The notes: generated by a model from the letters alone, not told the origin. Positions 16,969 to 26,800 are shown, numbered from the stretch's first letter. The stretch: DNA of 64,000 bases from JBFHRE01 sp041746105 (GCA_041746105.1 JBGTHP010000015.1:1-64000); one strand, 5' to 3'. Made by a program: numbers and translations.

Positions 16969-17166
16969 GTGAACGGATTTCGTGCATTCGCAATGGCTCA
17001 AATACTCAACGACCTCGGGACGGCCCCGACGGACGTCAACCCGGAACGTGAAGAAGTCGAGCGGTACCTCGCCGAGCAGGCGAGGCAGGCCAAGCAGCTT
17101 CCGTCCGAGGTAAGGCCGGCCAAACGTCGGATACTTGAATGGCGGCCGGCGAGGGGCCGGACCTGA
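16969..17166 (+). CDS. hypothetical 65-residue protein
   Basis: A short, highly charged protein (PEREEVERYLAEQARQAKQ in the middle, Arg/Lys-rich tail RPAKRRILEWRPARGR), probably a small soluble helical protein. No family recognised. GTG 16969 is favoured because AAAGGGG lies about 8 bases upstream; ATG 16993 is an alternative. It lies alone on the plus strand, ending 3 bases before the end of the second sufC gene, which is convergent. Confidence 0.5.
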   Translation: MNGFRAFAMAQILNDLGTAPTDVNPEREEVERYLAEQARQAKQLPSEVRPAKRRILEWRPARGRT

Positions 17167-17169
17167 GGC

Positions 17170-17958
17170 TCAATCGAAAGGTGTGTCGGTGAAAAAATCG
17201 GCAGGGCGCTTCTGCGGTGCAGACGTTGTTGCCGTTTGGATCCCGAGTCGGTTTCCAATCGCCGCGTAGCCACCCGATTCGAGTTCGTCGGCCAATTCTG
17301 CGCCACCTGACGTTACGATTTGGCCGTCGATCATCACATGGATCCGATCGGCCTTCATGTAACGGAGGATGCGGCTGTAGTGGGTGATCATCAGAATGCC
17401 GACCTCGGGGCTCCTCATTGCCTCGACCGCCTCTGCAACCTGCCTGACGGCATCGATGTCCAACCCGGAGTCGATCTCGTCCAGGACCGCGACCTTTGGT
17501 TTGAGGACGGCCATTTGGAAGATCTCTGAACGCTTTTTTTCTCCGCCGGAGAGATCGTTGTTGACCGACCGCTCCAGAAACCGGGTGACGTCAAATCTTG
17601 CTGCTTCCTCGGCAAGCGACGAAGTAGATGATCCTCGCTCGACCGCAGCCTCGGTGACCAATTCGAGCAAGCTCACACCAGGGACCTCGACCGGATACTG
17701 GAATGCTTGCATCAGGCCGCGACGAGATCTCTCGTCGACTTCCAACCCCAGTAGATCTTCACCGTCGAGAAGGGCCGAGCCGCCCACTTCGTACCCTGAT
17801 TTGCCGGTGAGCACGTGACAAAGGGTCGATTTCCCCGATCCGTTCGGGCCCATGATGGCGTGGACCTCGCCAAACGGCACCTCGAGCGTCAGCCCTTTGA
17901 GGATTTGGTTGTCGGCCACGGACGCCGTCAGGGACTCGATTTTCAGGGCAGAAGCCAT
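17170..17958 (-). CDS. sufC: SufC, Fe-S cluster assembly ATPase (copy 2)
   Basis: A 262-residue SufC paralogue. Walker A GPNGSGKSTLCHVL near residue 35, AFQYPVEVPGVS, signature LSGGEKKRSE, Walker B VAVLDEIDSGLDID and ITHYSRILRYMKAD. It carries a longer C-terminal tail than copy 1 (ATTSAPQKRPADFF). ATG 17958 overlaps the stop of the Rieske gene (TGATG). As the third gene after sufD and the Rieske protein, it is the SufC most likely to pair with SufD. Confidence 0.92.
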   Translation of the reverse strand: MASALKIESLTASVADNQILKGLTLEVPFGEVHAIMGPNGSGKSTLCHVLTGKSGYEVGGSALLDGEDLLGLEVDERSRRGLMQAFQYPVEVPGVSLLELVTEAAVERGSSTSSLAEEAARFDVTRFLERSVNNDLSGGEKKRSEIFQMAVLKPKVAVLDEIDSGLDIDAVRQVAEAVEAMRSPEVGILMITHYSRILRYMKADRIHVMIDGQIVTSGGAELADELESGGYAAIGNRLGIQTATTSAPQKRPADFFTDTPFD

Positions 17959-18275
17959 CAGTTTGTTTCCTCCATCTCGACAAAGACCTCGCCGTCCTCG
18001 ACAAACGCCTTGTAGGTGGCCACCGGACGGGTGGCGGGTAGCGTCAGAGCAGATCCGTCGGTCAGATCGAAAGTTGCACCATGGCGCGGACACTCGACCT
18101 CCGTGTCGAAGACCACACCTTCCGCGAGAGACGCTTCTGCGTGGCTGCAACGGTCCGCCAGAGCAAAAACATCAGGACCGACACGGAAGACGGCAACTCG
18201 TTGGCGGCCTACCTCCACCAGCGTCCCCGTATCCGTTGGCAAGGCATCGAAGTCACCGACCTTGACCAGGCTCAT
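17958..18275 (-). CDS. Rieske-type [2Fe-2S] ferredoxin of the SUF operon
   Basis: A 105-residue soluble Rieske protein with the two cluster motifs CSHAEASL (Cys-x-His, near residue 43) and CPRHGATFD (Cys-x2-His, near 62). It resembles NirD/dioxygenase-ferredoxin types and has no membrane anchor. Overlaps sufD by four bases (ATGA) and the second sufC by one codon. A Rieske gene between sufD and sufC is known in actinobacterial suf operons; an electron-transfer role in cluster assembly is inference. Confidence 0.9.
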   Translation of the reverse strand: MSLVKVGDFDALPTDTGTLVEVGRQRVAVFRVGPDVFALADRCSHAEASLAEGVVFDTEVECPRHGATFDLTDGSALTLPATRPVATYKAFVEDGEVFVEMEETN

Positions 18276-19513
18276 CCGATCCTTCCCTCGATCTGGGCTT
18301 CGACAAAACGCTGGTTGACGGCATCGCGCAAGGGATCGGCCAAACCGGGAGCGGGAAGGCGGTCGATCACCTCATTGAAGAAACCCCGGATGAGTACCCG
18401 TTCTGCTCTGGAGCGCGAAAGCCCCCGACTTTGCAGGTAGTAGACGTGTTCTTCTTCCAACGGACCGACCGAAGATCCATGGCCACAGACGACGTCGTCA
18501 CACAAGATCTCGAGATTGGGAACGGAGTGTGCCTTGGCACCCGGAGACAACACCAGGTTCCGGTTTGTCTCAAAAGCGCTCGTCCGAACCGCGTCTTTTT
18601 CTATACGAAGCAAACCGGAGAAGACGGATTGCGCTTCGTCTTCGACAGCACCCTTCAAAAAAACATTGCTCGAGGTATCGGTGCCGACGTGACTGACCAC
18701 CACCCGATAATCCATGACCTGATCGTGTTCCCCGAAGGAGAGACCGATCAGGTCGGCCGATGAGCCGTTGCCGACCAGTTCGATTCCGAGATCGAGCCTG
18801 GCGTAACGCCCGCCCAGCCCCACCTCGCCCAACCTGATCGTCGCGTCGCGCCCAACCGTTACACGCTGATGGGCGACAGACAGCGACGTCCGATCAAGTA
18901 TCTGCACCGTCGAAAAAGAGAGGCGGGCGGCGTTACCGACCGCGACCGACAGGCTCGGCGCCAGCGCGGTGGCGGCGCCGTCTGAAGAACGCAGGACCAC
19001 AATGACAGACGCTTCAGAATTGTCCTCTGCCGATACCGAAATCGATGGAAACCCGATGCTCCGGTCGCTGACCTGTTGCACATCGATCACCAGGGGAGCT
19101 TTGATCGTTTTGCCCGCCGGCACACGTACGGACACGCCCCCAACACCAAACGCGGCGTTGGCCGCCGAAAACTTGTCGAGTTCGCCGGTGAGCACAGAAG
19201 ATGGCGACCGGTCCGTCAATTCGGTCACATCGAACCCTGCCACCGCCTCGATGGAGTGTATATGGCCGTTGACGATGGTCACACGACCGGCCGATGCCTC
19301 CAACGCCGCCAAAAACACATCGTCGGCGAGTGGTTCGGCCCCAGGGTCGGCAAGGTGATGATCATCGAGGTCGAAATCGACTTCGACGTAGCGCCATGCC
19401 TCCTGCTTGGGATTGGGCATATCGAGTTCCTGAAACAGCGCAAACGCCGCTTTCCGATCCTCTGCATCCGATCCGCTCAATGAGCGAAAAACGTCTTGGT
19501 TGAGCGCCTTCAC
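18272..19513 (-). CDS. sufD: SufD, Fe-S cluster scaffold subunit
   Basis: A 413-residue beta-helix scaffold protein that works with SufB and SufC. Landmarks: PNPKQEAWRYVEVD near residue 30, a long beta-helix middle, and the SufD/SufB C-terminal block (EILCDDVVCGHGSSVGPL near 340, YYLQSRGLSRSRAERVLIRGFFNEVI). GTG 19513 is chosen over longer Arg-rich extensions: a promoter with 17-bp spacing ends at TATCAT (19542-19547, minus) about 30 bases upstream. Heads sufD-Rieske-sufC. Confidence 0.9.
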   Translation of the reverse strand: MKALNQDVFRSLSGSDAEDRKAAFALFQELDMPNPKQEAWRYVEVDFDLDDHHLADPGAEPLADDVFLAALEASAGRVTIVNGHIHSIEAVAGFDVTELTDRSPSSVLTGELDKFSAANAAFGVGGVSVRVPAGKTIKAPLVIDVQQVSDRSIGFPSISVSAEDNSEASVIVVLRSSDGAATALAPSLSVAVGNAARLSFSTVQILDRTSLSVAHQRVTVGRDATIRLGEVGLGGRYARLDLGIELVGNGSSADLIGLSFGEHDQVMDYRVVVSHVGTDTSSNVFLKGAVEDEAQSVFSGLLRIEKDAVRTSAFETNRNLVLSPGAKAHSVPNLEILCDDVVCGHGSSVGPLEEEHVYYLQSRGLSRSRAERVLIRGFFNEVIDRLPAPGLADPLRDAVNQRFVEAQIEGRIG

Positions 19514-19541
19514 ACGACTCCGTAATTGGGGTGACCCGCGG

Positions 19542-19572
19542 ATGATAATTACCACTACCGAGATAGTGAAAA
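19542..19572 (-). promoter_or_regulatory. SUF palindrome (site B) and promoter of sufD-Rieske-sufC
   Basis: CACTAC-cgag-ATAGTG at 19553-19568 is a near-perfect inverted repeat (5 of 6 arm positions). On the minus strand the promoter reads TTCACT (19565-19570), 17-bp spacer, TATCAT (19542-19547). The palindrome covers the -35 and upstream spacer, exactly as at site A. Confidence 0.72.
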
Positions 19573-19593
19573 TTGACCCCGCCCTCGCCGAAA

Positions 19594-21039
19594 TCAACGA
19601 ATCGCGGCGACACTCACGTCCGAAACCGCGTTCCACAACATCCATCCGAGCCCGTATGCCTCGGCGGCGTCGATTTGCTGGCGAACCTGAAGAGGCGAAT
19701 ACGCGAAATCCTGCAACCACGGCCTGACGATCGTCATGGATTCGAGTCGGTCCAACCCGTCGGCGAGTGCGGCGTCCACCACTGCGGCCGGATGATCCTC
19801 GGGGTTGTCGAAGGAGTACCACCCGCTTCCGTAGTGACTGGGGTACAACATCGGCGACACCACATCGAGCTCGGCGGCTATGACGTCCCACTTCTGCCCG
19901 ATACCGCCGTCGTCTCGTGCCGTGGTCGTGAATCCGAAGACGTCGGCTGCCACGGCACAGCCAAGGGGCCGAAGCCGAACCCTGGCCTCAGCCAGGAAGC
20001 TGCGAATCGTTTCGATTCGCGAGTCTTCGTCTACGGGACCGTCGAATACGGCATCGGTCGGATATCCGTCAGGGAAGCGGATGTAATCGAACTGAATTTC
20101 GTCGACTCCCATCTGGCACGCCTCCACCGCGAGATCCCACGCGTACTGCCGGGCGCTCTGGTCGCTCGGGTCAAGGAACGACTGGCCCCGCTTCGAGTAG
20201 ACCGTCCCGGCCACGGTCACAGCCATTTCTGGCCTCCAATTCGCCACAATCGGATCCTGGAAAGTGACAATTCGCCCGATGAGGTAGACCCCTTCTGCCG
20301 CCACGGCCGTCGACAATTCGGCGAGGTCATAGGACATCCGAACCGCTCCGGAGTCCTTGGCGATCCCCACCTGAGAGTCGTAAAACACACTCCCGCTTTC
20401 GTCTCTGAGGTCCAGCATGATTGCGTTCAATTCTGTGCGCATGGTGAGATCCATCAACTCTGCCCATTTCCCTGGATCGCCGGCCGCTTGCCCGGTGACA
20501 TGGACACTCTTCAAAATCAACGGTTCGATCTCGATCTCGAGCGCTCCAGGGCTCCCGTCCCACTCCCACGCTCCTTCGGTCCAGGCCGGCGTCCACGCAA
20601 CCACTCGGCCGGGTTCTCCCCCACGCAGCGAAAAAAAGCCTCGAGTATCCGAAACGGCCACTGCACCGCCAGAACGCACGGAGACCCCAGGGACCGGCCG
20701 TCCCTCTGGATCGGACACTCGCCCACCGAGGACATATGGCTCCATCTCGACCACTCCGCCTTCGGGGTCGGGACGAAACCAGGTCGGTCGGAATCCTGGG
20801 GCACGCAGATCGAAATTGATGTTGTCCCCCCGCCACGCCACTTCCACCAGGCCGGATCCGTCTCCGCGAGCGACGACCTCGTCTCCCGAGATCACCGAAA
20901 CGCCGCTGACCGCCTGGCCGGTGTCATCCACGACCTCGAACACAGCCGCCGAGCGACCCCACCACAAGAACCACGCTGCCCAAACGATCCAGCCCAATGT
21001 GGCCACGATCAAGATGTTTCGCCGCTGAGACCTGGCCAT
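19594..21039 (-). CDS. secreted/membrane-anchored DUF4015 glycoside hydrolase-like protein
   Basis: A 481-residue protein with an N-terminal signal anchor (IVATLGWIVWAAWFLWW, about residues 10-27), one or two carboxypeptidase-regulatory-like beta domains (VVDDTGQAVSGVSV, RVSDPEGRPVPGVSV), then a TIM-barrel region with ELNAIMLDLRDESG, VYLIGRIVTFQDP, DEIQFDYIRFPDGYP and SPMLYPSHYG. These match the DUF4015 putative glycoside hydrolases. It likely acts outside the cell on a glycan. ATG 21039 has TACACT (21046-21051, minus) 6 bases upstream. Confidence 0.82.
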   Translation of the reverse strand: MARSQRRNILIVATLGWIVWAAWFLWWGRSAAVFEVVDDTGQAVSGVSVISGDEVVARGDGSGLVEVAWRGDNINFDLRAPGFRPTWFRPDPEGGVVEMEPYVLGGRVSDPEGRPVPGVSVRSGGAVAVSDTRGFFSLRGGEPGRVVAWTPAWTEGAWEWDGSPGALEIEIEPLILKSVHVTGQAAGDPGKWAELMDLTMRTELNAIMLDLRDESGSVFYDSQVGIAKDSGAVRMSYDLAELSTAVAAEGVYLIGRIVTFQDPIVANWRPEMAVTVAGTVYSKRGQSFLDPSDQSARQYAWDLAVEACQMGVDEIQFDYIRFPDGYPTDAVFDGPVDEDSRIETIRSFLAEARVRLRPLGCAVAADVFGFTTTARDDGGIGQKWDVIAAELDVVSPMLYPSHYGSGWYSFDNPEDHPAAVVDAALADGLDRLESMTIVRPWLQDFAYSPLQVRQQIDAAEAYGLGWMLWNAVSDVSVAAIR

Positions 21040-21079
21040 GGTGGGAGTGTAAGTAGTGGCCAATGCAACCGAAACACCG

Positions 21080-21108
21080 TTGCGAAAGCTTCGCCGGGGT
21101 GATATTTT
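21080..21108 (+). promoter_or_regulatory. promoter of the sigma factor gene
   Basis: TTGCGA (21080-21085), 17-bp spacer, TATTTT (21103-21108). Close to the housekeeping consensus and followed by an SD (AGGGGAAG) before ATG 21136, unlike the leaderless genes around it. Confidence 0.6.
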
Positions 21109-21135
21109 CGGGCGACGGTATTCAGGGGAAGTGCC

Positions 21136-22080
21136 ATGGTCCAACACAGTGCACAGCGCAGGAGGGTTGGATCAACGGCGACCGATGCCGTGGGACGTTA
21201 TCTCGACGACGTGTCAAGCCATCTTTTGCTGACCGCAGAGGACGAGGTGCGCCTCGCCAGAGCCATCGAGCTGGGAGAAAAGGCCCACGAAGAGCTGCTC
21301 GCGCCAGGTCGAATAACCACAGACGAACGGGCCAGACTCCGATCCATGGTCCGCCAGGGCGAAGAGGCAAAACTCACATTCATCCGGTCGAACCTGCGCT
21401 TGGTGATCTCCATAGCGAAGCGCTACACCGGGCGGGGAATGGATCTATTGGATCTCATCCAGGAGGGAAACCTGGGTCTGATCAGGGCGGTGGAGAAGTT
21501 CGACTGGCGTAAAGGTTTCAAGTTCTCGACCTATGCGACCTGGTGGATCCGCCAGGCGATAGCTCGAGGTCTGGGTAATCAGGCGCGGACCATTCGACTC
21601 CCCGTGCACATGGCAGACGTGCTGCGTGCCGTCGAGGACGCCCGGCAGGTTTTGGGTGACGAATATCACCGAACGCCAACCGTCGATGAAATCTCCGGGT
21701 ACACGGGGATTCCGAGCGAACGGGTCAAGGTTGTCTGCGAAGCGCCCATCGACACGGTGTCGCTCGACAAGCCGGTGGGAGACGAGGGTGAGAGCGAGCT
21801 GCACGAGTTCGTGGTCGACATCAGGGCGGACGATCCTTTCCTCGAGGTGATCGATCGGATCCGGTCAGACGAAATTCTGAAGGCAGTCAACCGTCTGGAT
21901 GCGACGGAACAGGTGGTGCTCACATTGCGCTTCGGACTGAACGGTGATGAACCGTGGACGCTTTCGGCGGTCGGAGATCATTTGGGGCTGACGCGTGAGC
22001 GAATCAGACAGATCGAAAACCGGAGCCTGGCGCGGCTCAGGCACCCCACAGCCGGGATCGATCTGGAAACACTTCTCTGA
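21136..22080 (+). CDS. RNA polymerase sigma-70 factor (group 1/2 type)
   Basis: A 314-residue sigma factor. Region 1.2 (DAVGRYLDDVSSHLLLTAEDE), region 2 (LRLVISIAKRYTGRGMDLLDLIQEGNLGLIRAVEKFDW and KFSTYATWWIRQAI, residues about 95-155), region 3, and region 4 helix-turn-helix (LSAVGDHLGLTRERIRQIE near 285). Too short for a primary sigma with a long region 1.1, so probably an alternative, SigB/HrdB-like group 2 factor. Starts with a clear SD and promoter. Confidence 0.92.
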   Translation: MVQHSAQRRRVGSTATDAVGRYLDDVSSHLLLTAEDEVRLARAIELGEKAHEELLAPGRITTDERARLRSMVRQGEEAKLTFIRSNLRLVISIAKRYTGRGMDLLDLIQEGNLGLIRAVEKFDWRKGFKFSTYATWWIRQAIARGLGNQARTIRLPVHMADVLRAVEDARQVLGDEYHRTPTVDEISGYTGIPSERVKVVCEAPIDTVSLDKPVGDEGESELHEFVVDIRADDPFLEVIDRIRSDEILKAVNRLDATEQVVLTLRFGLNGDEPWTLSAVGDHLGLTRERIRQIENRSLARLRHPTAGIDLETLL

Positions 22081-22107
22081 CGCCACACAGAAGCTAAATT
22101 GGTCAGC

Positions 22108-22371
22108 ATGGATCCAGTCGTACAAGCTGTCTTGCTCGTGGGAGCGGCCGGTGGTGTCGGAGGTTTGGTCGGCGGGTTCTTTGGATCGAGTAATACAGGC
22201 CTGTTCGGCGCCGTGATCATGGGGTTTCTAGGCGGAATCGCAGGAGCATCCATTGCCAGAATCGGCGGAGCCCAGCCGCTCATCCATGCCGGCCAGAGCT
22301 TTTCCTACGTCTACGGCGTCGGGAGCGGAATGCTCCTGTCCTTCATCGTCTCGGCATCGAACCGGGACTGA
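22108..22371 (+). CDS. small glycine-rich membrane protein
   Basis: An 87-residue protein with about three hydrophobic helices rich in Gly (GAAGGVGGLVGGFFGSS, GAVIMGFLGGIAGASIA). The pattern recalls the GlsB/YeaQ transglycosylase-associated family, but the match is weak. ATG 22108 is chosen because TAAATT at 22095-22100 lies 7 bases upstream. Convergent with sufB, two bases apart. Confidence 0.65.
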   Translation: MDPVVQAVLLVGAAGGVGGLVGGFFGSSNTGLFGAVIMGFLGGIAGASIARIGGAQPLIHAGQSFSYVYGVGSGMLLSFIVSASNRD

Positions 22372-22373
22372 TT

Positions 22374-23786
22374 TCAGCCAACAGCTCCGGCTTCGGCCAT
22401 GTTGAGCTCGATCAGCTTGTTCATCTCGACGGCATATTCCATCGGCAATTCGCGCACGATCGGCTCGATGAAGCCGGCGACGATGAGCGAAGTAGCTTGC
22501 TCCTCGGTCAGGCCACGACTCATCAGATAGAACAGCTGGGCGTCGCCCACCTTCGAAACCGTCGCCTCGTGGCCGATCTCTGCGTCGTTTTCTTCGATCT
22601 CCATGTACGGATACGTATCCGATCGCGAGTGGTCATCGAGGATCAACGCATCACAACGGACAAAACTCTTGGCGTTCACTGCGCCCGGTTCGACTCGAAC
22701 CAGGCCCCGATAACCGGCCCTGCCGCCGCCCTTCGAAATCGACTTGGAGACGATCGTGGAGGTGGTGTTCGGCGCCACATGGACCATTTTGGCTCCGGCA
22801 TCCTGATGTTGGCCCTCCCCCGCAAATGCAATGGAAAGAACCTCACCATGGGCTCCCGGCTCCATCAGCCAGACAGCCGGATACTTCATCGTCAGCTTTG
22901 AGCCTAGGTTGCCGTCGATCCAGTCCATGGTCGCGTTGGCATACGCTGCAGCTCGCTTGGTCACGAGGTTGTAGACGTTGTTGGACCAGTTTTGGATTGT
23001 TGTATAGCGGCAACGACCGCCCTTCTTGACCACGATTTCGACGACCGCACTGTGTAGCGAGTCAGTCGACCAGACCGGAGCCGAGCAACCCTCGACGTAA
23101 TGACAGAATGCGCCTTCGTCGACAATGATCAGCGTGCGCTCGAACTGGCCCATGTTCTCGGAGTTGATCCGGAAGTAGGCCTGAAGCGGCTGATCGACGT
23201 GTACACCAGGCGGTACGTAGATGAAAGAGCCACCGGACCAAACGGCAGAGTTCAGCGCGGCGAACTTGTTGTCGTTCGGCGGAATGATCGTCCCGAAATA
23301 TTCCTTGACGATCTCGGGATACTCCCTGACCGCGGTGTCCATGTCACAAAAGAGGACACCGAGCTCCTCGAGATCCTCTCGGTTTTTGTGATAGACCACC
23401 TCTGACTCGTATTGAGCGGTGACACCGGCGAGGTACTTCCGCTCTGCTTCAGGAATACCGAGCTTCTCGTAGGTCGACTTGATCGAATCTGGAACCATGT
23501 CCCAGTCTTTGGCCTGTCCGGCCATCGGCTTGACGTAATAGAAGATGTCGTCGAAATCGATATCGGCCAACGCTCCGCCGCCTCCCCATGTGGGGAGTGG
23601 TTTGGCGAGAAACCGCTGATATGCCTTGAGGCGGAACTCGAGCATCCACTCTGGTTCGTCCTTGATCTTGGACATTTCCCGGATGATCTCTTCGTTCAGG
23701 CCCTTTTTAGGCTTGAAGACATACTCCTCTTCCGAGTCGTGCCATCCGAGCTTGTAACCGCCCAGATCGATGTCAACAGTGGCCAC
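22374..23786 (-). CDS. sufB: SufB, Fe-S cluster scaffold subunit
   Basis: A 470-residue SufB that assembles clusters with SufC and SufD. Landmarks: GLNEEIIREMSKIKDEPEWMLEFRLKA split by the usual N-terminal helix, KFAALNSAVWSGGSFIYVPPG, the catalytic-domain RYTTIQNWSNNVYNLVTKR, and SDTYPYMEIEENDAEIGHEATVS with the conserved Cys region before it. GTG 23786 is chosen: GGAGGT ends 7 bases before it, whereas GTG 23795 overlaps the SD. It is a single-gene unit, 10 kb from sufC-sufS-sufU. Confidence 0.93.
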   Translation of the reverse strand: MATVDIDLGGYKLGWHDSEEEYVFKPKKGLNEEIIREMSKIKDEPEWMLEFRLKAYQRFLAKPLPTWGGGGALADIDFDDIFYYVKPMAGQAKDWDMVPDSIKSTYEKLGIPEAERKYLAGVTAQYESEVVYHKNREDLEELGVLFCDMDTAVREYPEIVKEYFGTIIPPNDNKFAALNSAVWSGGSFIYVPPGVHVDQPLQAYFRINSENMGQFERTLIIVDEGAFCHYVEGCSAPVWSTDSLHSAVVEIVVKKGGRCRYTTIQNWSNNVYNLVTKRAAAYANATMDWIDGNLGSKLTMKYPAVWLMEPGAHGEVLSIAFAGEGQHQDAGAKMVHVAPNTTSTIVSKSISKGGGRAGYRGLVRVEPGAVNAKSFVRCDALILDDHSRSDTYPYMEIEENDAEIGHEATVSKVGDAQLFYLMSRGLTEEQATSLIVAGFIEPIVRELPMEYAVEMNKLIELNMAEAGAVG

Positions 23787-23801
23787 GGCCGTCACCTCCA
23801 G

Positions 23802-23830
23802 CGAGTATTAACACTATGGCCATAGTGTAA
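23802..23830 (-). promoter_or_regulatory. SUF palindrome (site C) upstream of sufB
   Basis: ACACTATGGCCATAGTGT at 23811-23828 is a perfect 18-bp palindrome whose core CACTAY-n4-RTAGTG equals sites A and B. On the minus strand TTACAC-17 bp-TACTCG can be read as a weak promoter overlapping it, placing the palindrome on the -35 and spacer. It lies about 25 bases before the sufB start. Confidence 0.75.
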
Positions 23831-23856
23831 ACCATATTGACGCCCAACGGGAAAAG

Positions 23857-26800
23857 TCAGACCGAAACAGGGGTGGGTTCTTCGATTTCGGTGCCGGCCA
23901 GGTCAACGATCGCAACCGGGCGACTTGCCCGAAGCACCCAGAATCGCTCGACCTGGCGGTCCCATTGTTCCAGGATCAGCGAGCCGACCTCGCTCCCGGT
24001 TTGGCGAACGTGTTCACCGATGAGAGCCTCCAGTTCGATCCGCTCCATCTCGAGAAGCCGGCGTATTCCAGGCGAGGTGTCTGCAACGAACCGGTTGAGA
24101 CGAAGGCCCGGATCCCAGACGAAGGCGACACCACCGGTCATTCCGGCGCCAAAGTTCCGCCCAACCGGCCCCAGAATCACCGCCACCCCTCCGGTCATGT
24201 ACTCACAGCCGTGATCGGACACTCCCTCGACCACGGCGGTTGCACCCGAGTTTCTGACCGCGAATCGCTGACCGACCGGACCAGCCAGATAAGCCTCGCC
24301 TGAAGTGGCGCCGTAGAGGACGGCGTTGCCGCCGGCATGGTGGCGTCGACCGTCCTCGCCAACACGAGGGCTGACCACGATCCGACCACCGCCGAGCCCC
24401 TTCCCGACGTAGTCGTTGGCGGTACCATTGAGTCGAAGATTGATGCCACGCGTCAACCAGGCTCCAAAAGACTGTCCAGCGATGCCCGAAAGACGAATGT
24501 CGATCGTGCCGTCCGGAAGACCCTCGTCTCCGTACCGGATCGCGACTTCGCCTGAGACCCTGGCCCCGATGGTGCGATCCTCGTTAGAGATAGGGAAAGC
24601 GACCGAAATCGGTCCCTCACCGTTGATCGCCGGCGCCAATTCCGTCGTGAGTCTCTCGGACAACGTAGAAAACTCCATCTTCCTGAACCCGGGATGCCGC
24701 AGCCGACCCTCGGCGCGAACCAGCACATCGCCCAACCCGGCAGCAGCCGGGTGATCGACCGTTTCGAGAAGATCGGCACGACCGATGATCTCGCCCAGAG
24801 TCCTGACCCCGAGACTCACTAGATGAAACCTGACTTCTTCTGCCAGCAGACGGAACAGGGTCACAACCTGCTCGGCGGCGCCGCTGAACTTGGCCCGCAG
24901 GTCTTCGCGCTGGGTGGCTATCCCCACCGGACAGGTGTTCAGGTGGCATTGCCTGACCATCTTGCAACCAAGTGCCAGCAATGGCAGGGTGCCAAAGCCG
25001 TACCGCTCGGCGCCGAGCAAGGCAGCTATCACAACATCACGGCCGGTCCTGAGCCCACCGTCCGTCTCTAGGGCAACCACCGACCTGAGGCCGTTGGCAA
25101 CCAGCGTTTGGTGGGCTTCGGCCAGCCCCAGCTCCCAGGGTGAGCCGGCGTGTTTGATCGATTCCAGTGGCGAGGCTCCGGTCCCACCGTCAGAACCGGA
25201 GATCAAGATGCCGTCGGCCCTGGCCTTGGCTACGCCAACGGCGACCGTGCCCACACCGGGCTCGGACACCAGCTTCACCGAAACCCGAGCCGAGGGCTTG
25301 AACGCCTTGAGGTCATAGATCAGCTGGGCGAGGTCTTCGATCGAATAAATATCGTGGTGAGGAGGCGGAGATATGAGACTGACTCCGGCCTCGGTGTGTC
25401 GCAAGCGGGCGATCTCGTCGGTCACCTTGAATCCAGGAATCTGGCCGCCTTCGCCCGGTTTGGAACCTTGCGCCATCTTGATCTGGAGCTCTTCGGCCGA
25501 TGCCAGGTATCCCGGCGTCACCCCAAACCGCCCGGATGCGACCTGCTTGATGGCTGAGTTCCTCGGCGTATCGAACCGGTCGGCTCCCTCGCCTCCTTCA
25601 CCGGAGTTCGAGAGCGCCCCCATCTGATTCATCGCCTCGGCCAGCGCTTCGTGCGTCTCCCGCGACACCGCACCGTGGGACATGGCCGCGGTGACAAAAC
25701 GGCGCATGATCCGCTCGGCCGGTTCGACCTCGTCGAGCAAGACAGGACGCCGGTCGACAAAACGAAACAGGTCCCTGATCTGGGCCGGCGGTCGATCTTC
25801 GACCGCCTTGAGATACGACTCCCAATCCGAATAATCGCCAGAACGCACGGCCTTTTGAACCGAAAGCACCACCGAGGGCGAGGTGATGTGGAACGCGCCA
25901 CCTCGCCGCTGCTTGTAGAAACCGCCCACCGCCTCATCACCCGCGTCGTAGAGGCCGTGAAGATCGAGCACGCGCCTGGCTATCGCATCGAATCCGAGTC
26001 CATGAATTCGGGCCGGGGTGTTGCGGAACGCGACATCGAGGACGTCGCGGTCGATGCCGATCGCCTCGAACAACTCTGAACCCCGGTAGGCGGAGACCGT
26101 GCAGATCCCCATCTTGGACATGACCTTGAGGACACCCGACTTGATCGCCGAGCGATAGTTCTCCTGTGCAACCACGGGGTCGACATGCACAACATCGGTC
26201 TCGGCGAGATAACGAACCTGGTCGATGGCCAAATAGGGGTTGATGGCAGAAGCGCCGGCGCCGAGCAGACACGCGGCATCGTGGGAATCTCGCGCCTCTC
26301 CCGTCACGGCGACGATGGAAGCCCGCATCCGGATGCCCTCGTCGATCAGTCGATGATGGAGGGCGCCGACCGCCAGCATCATCGGTATCGGAGCGTGTTC
26401 TGCGTCTACCTCCCGGTCGCTGAGAATCACGATGCATGCCCCTTGGCTGACGGCATCCACCGCTTCGGTCAAGATCGCCTCGAGACGCTGACGCATGCCG
26501 GTCGCCCCGGCCGCAGCCGGCCACACAGTCGGGATCCACGCACTGAAAAAGTTGGGATCGGAGGCAGTGGCAATCCTGACCAACTCTGCGTCGGAGAGAA
26601 TCGGAGAAGACAACTCGACGAGGTGGGCGATGCCCGGTTGCTCCTCGAGCATCGAACCGCGGCGGCCCATGTAGGTGCGCAGCGACATGACCATGTGCTC
26701 TCGGATCGGGTCCATCGGCGGGTTGGTCACCTGTGCAAACGCCTGCTGGAAGAATTGGGTCAGACGGCGCGGTTCCTCCGCGAGCACGGCAAGCGCGGTG

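Noticed and set aside
19573..21102. A 509-codon open frame on the plus strand
   Set aside because: It is antisense to the DUF4015 gene, rich in His, Arg and Pro as expected of a GC-rich shadow frame, and shows no domain.
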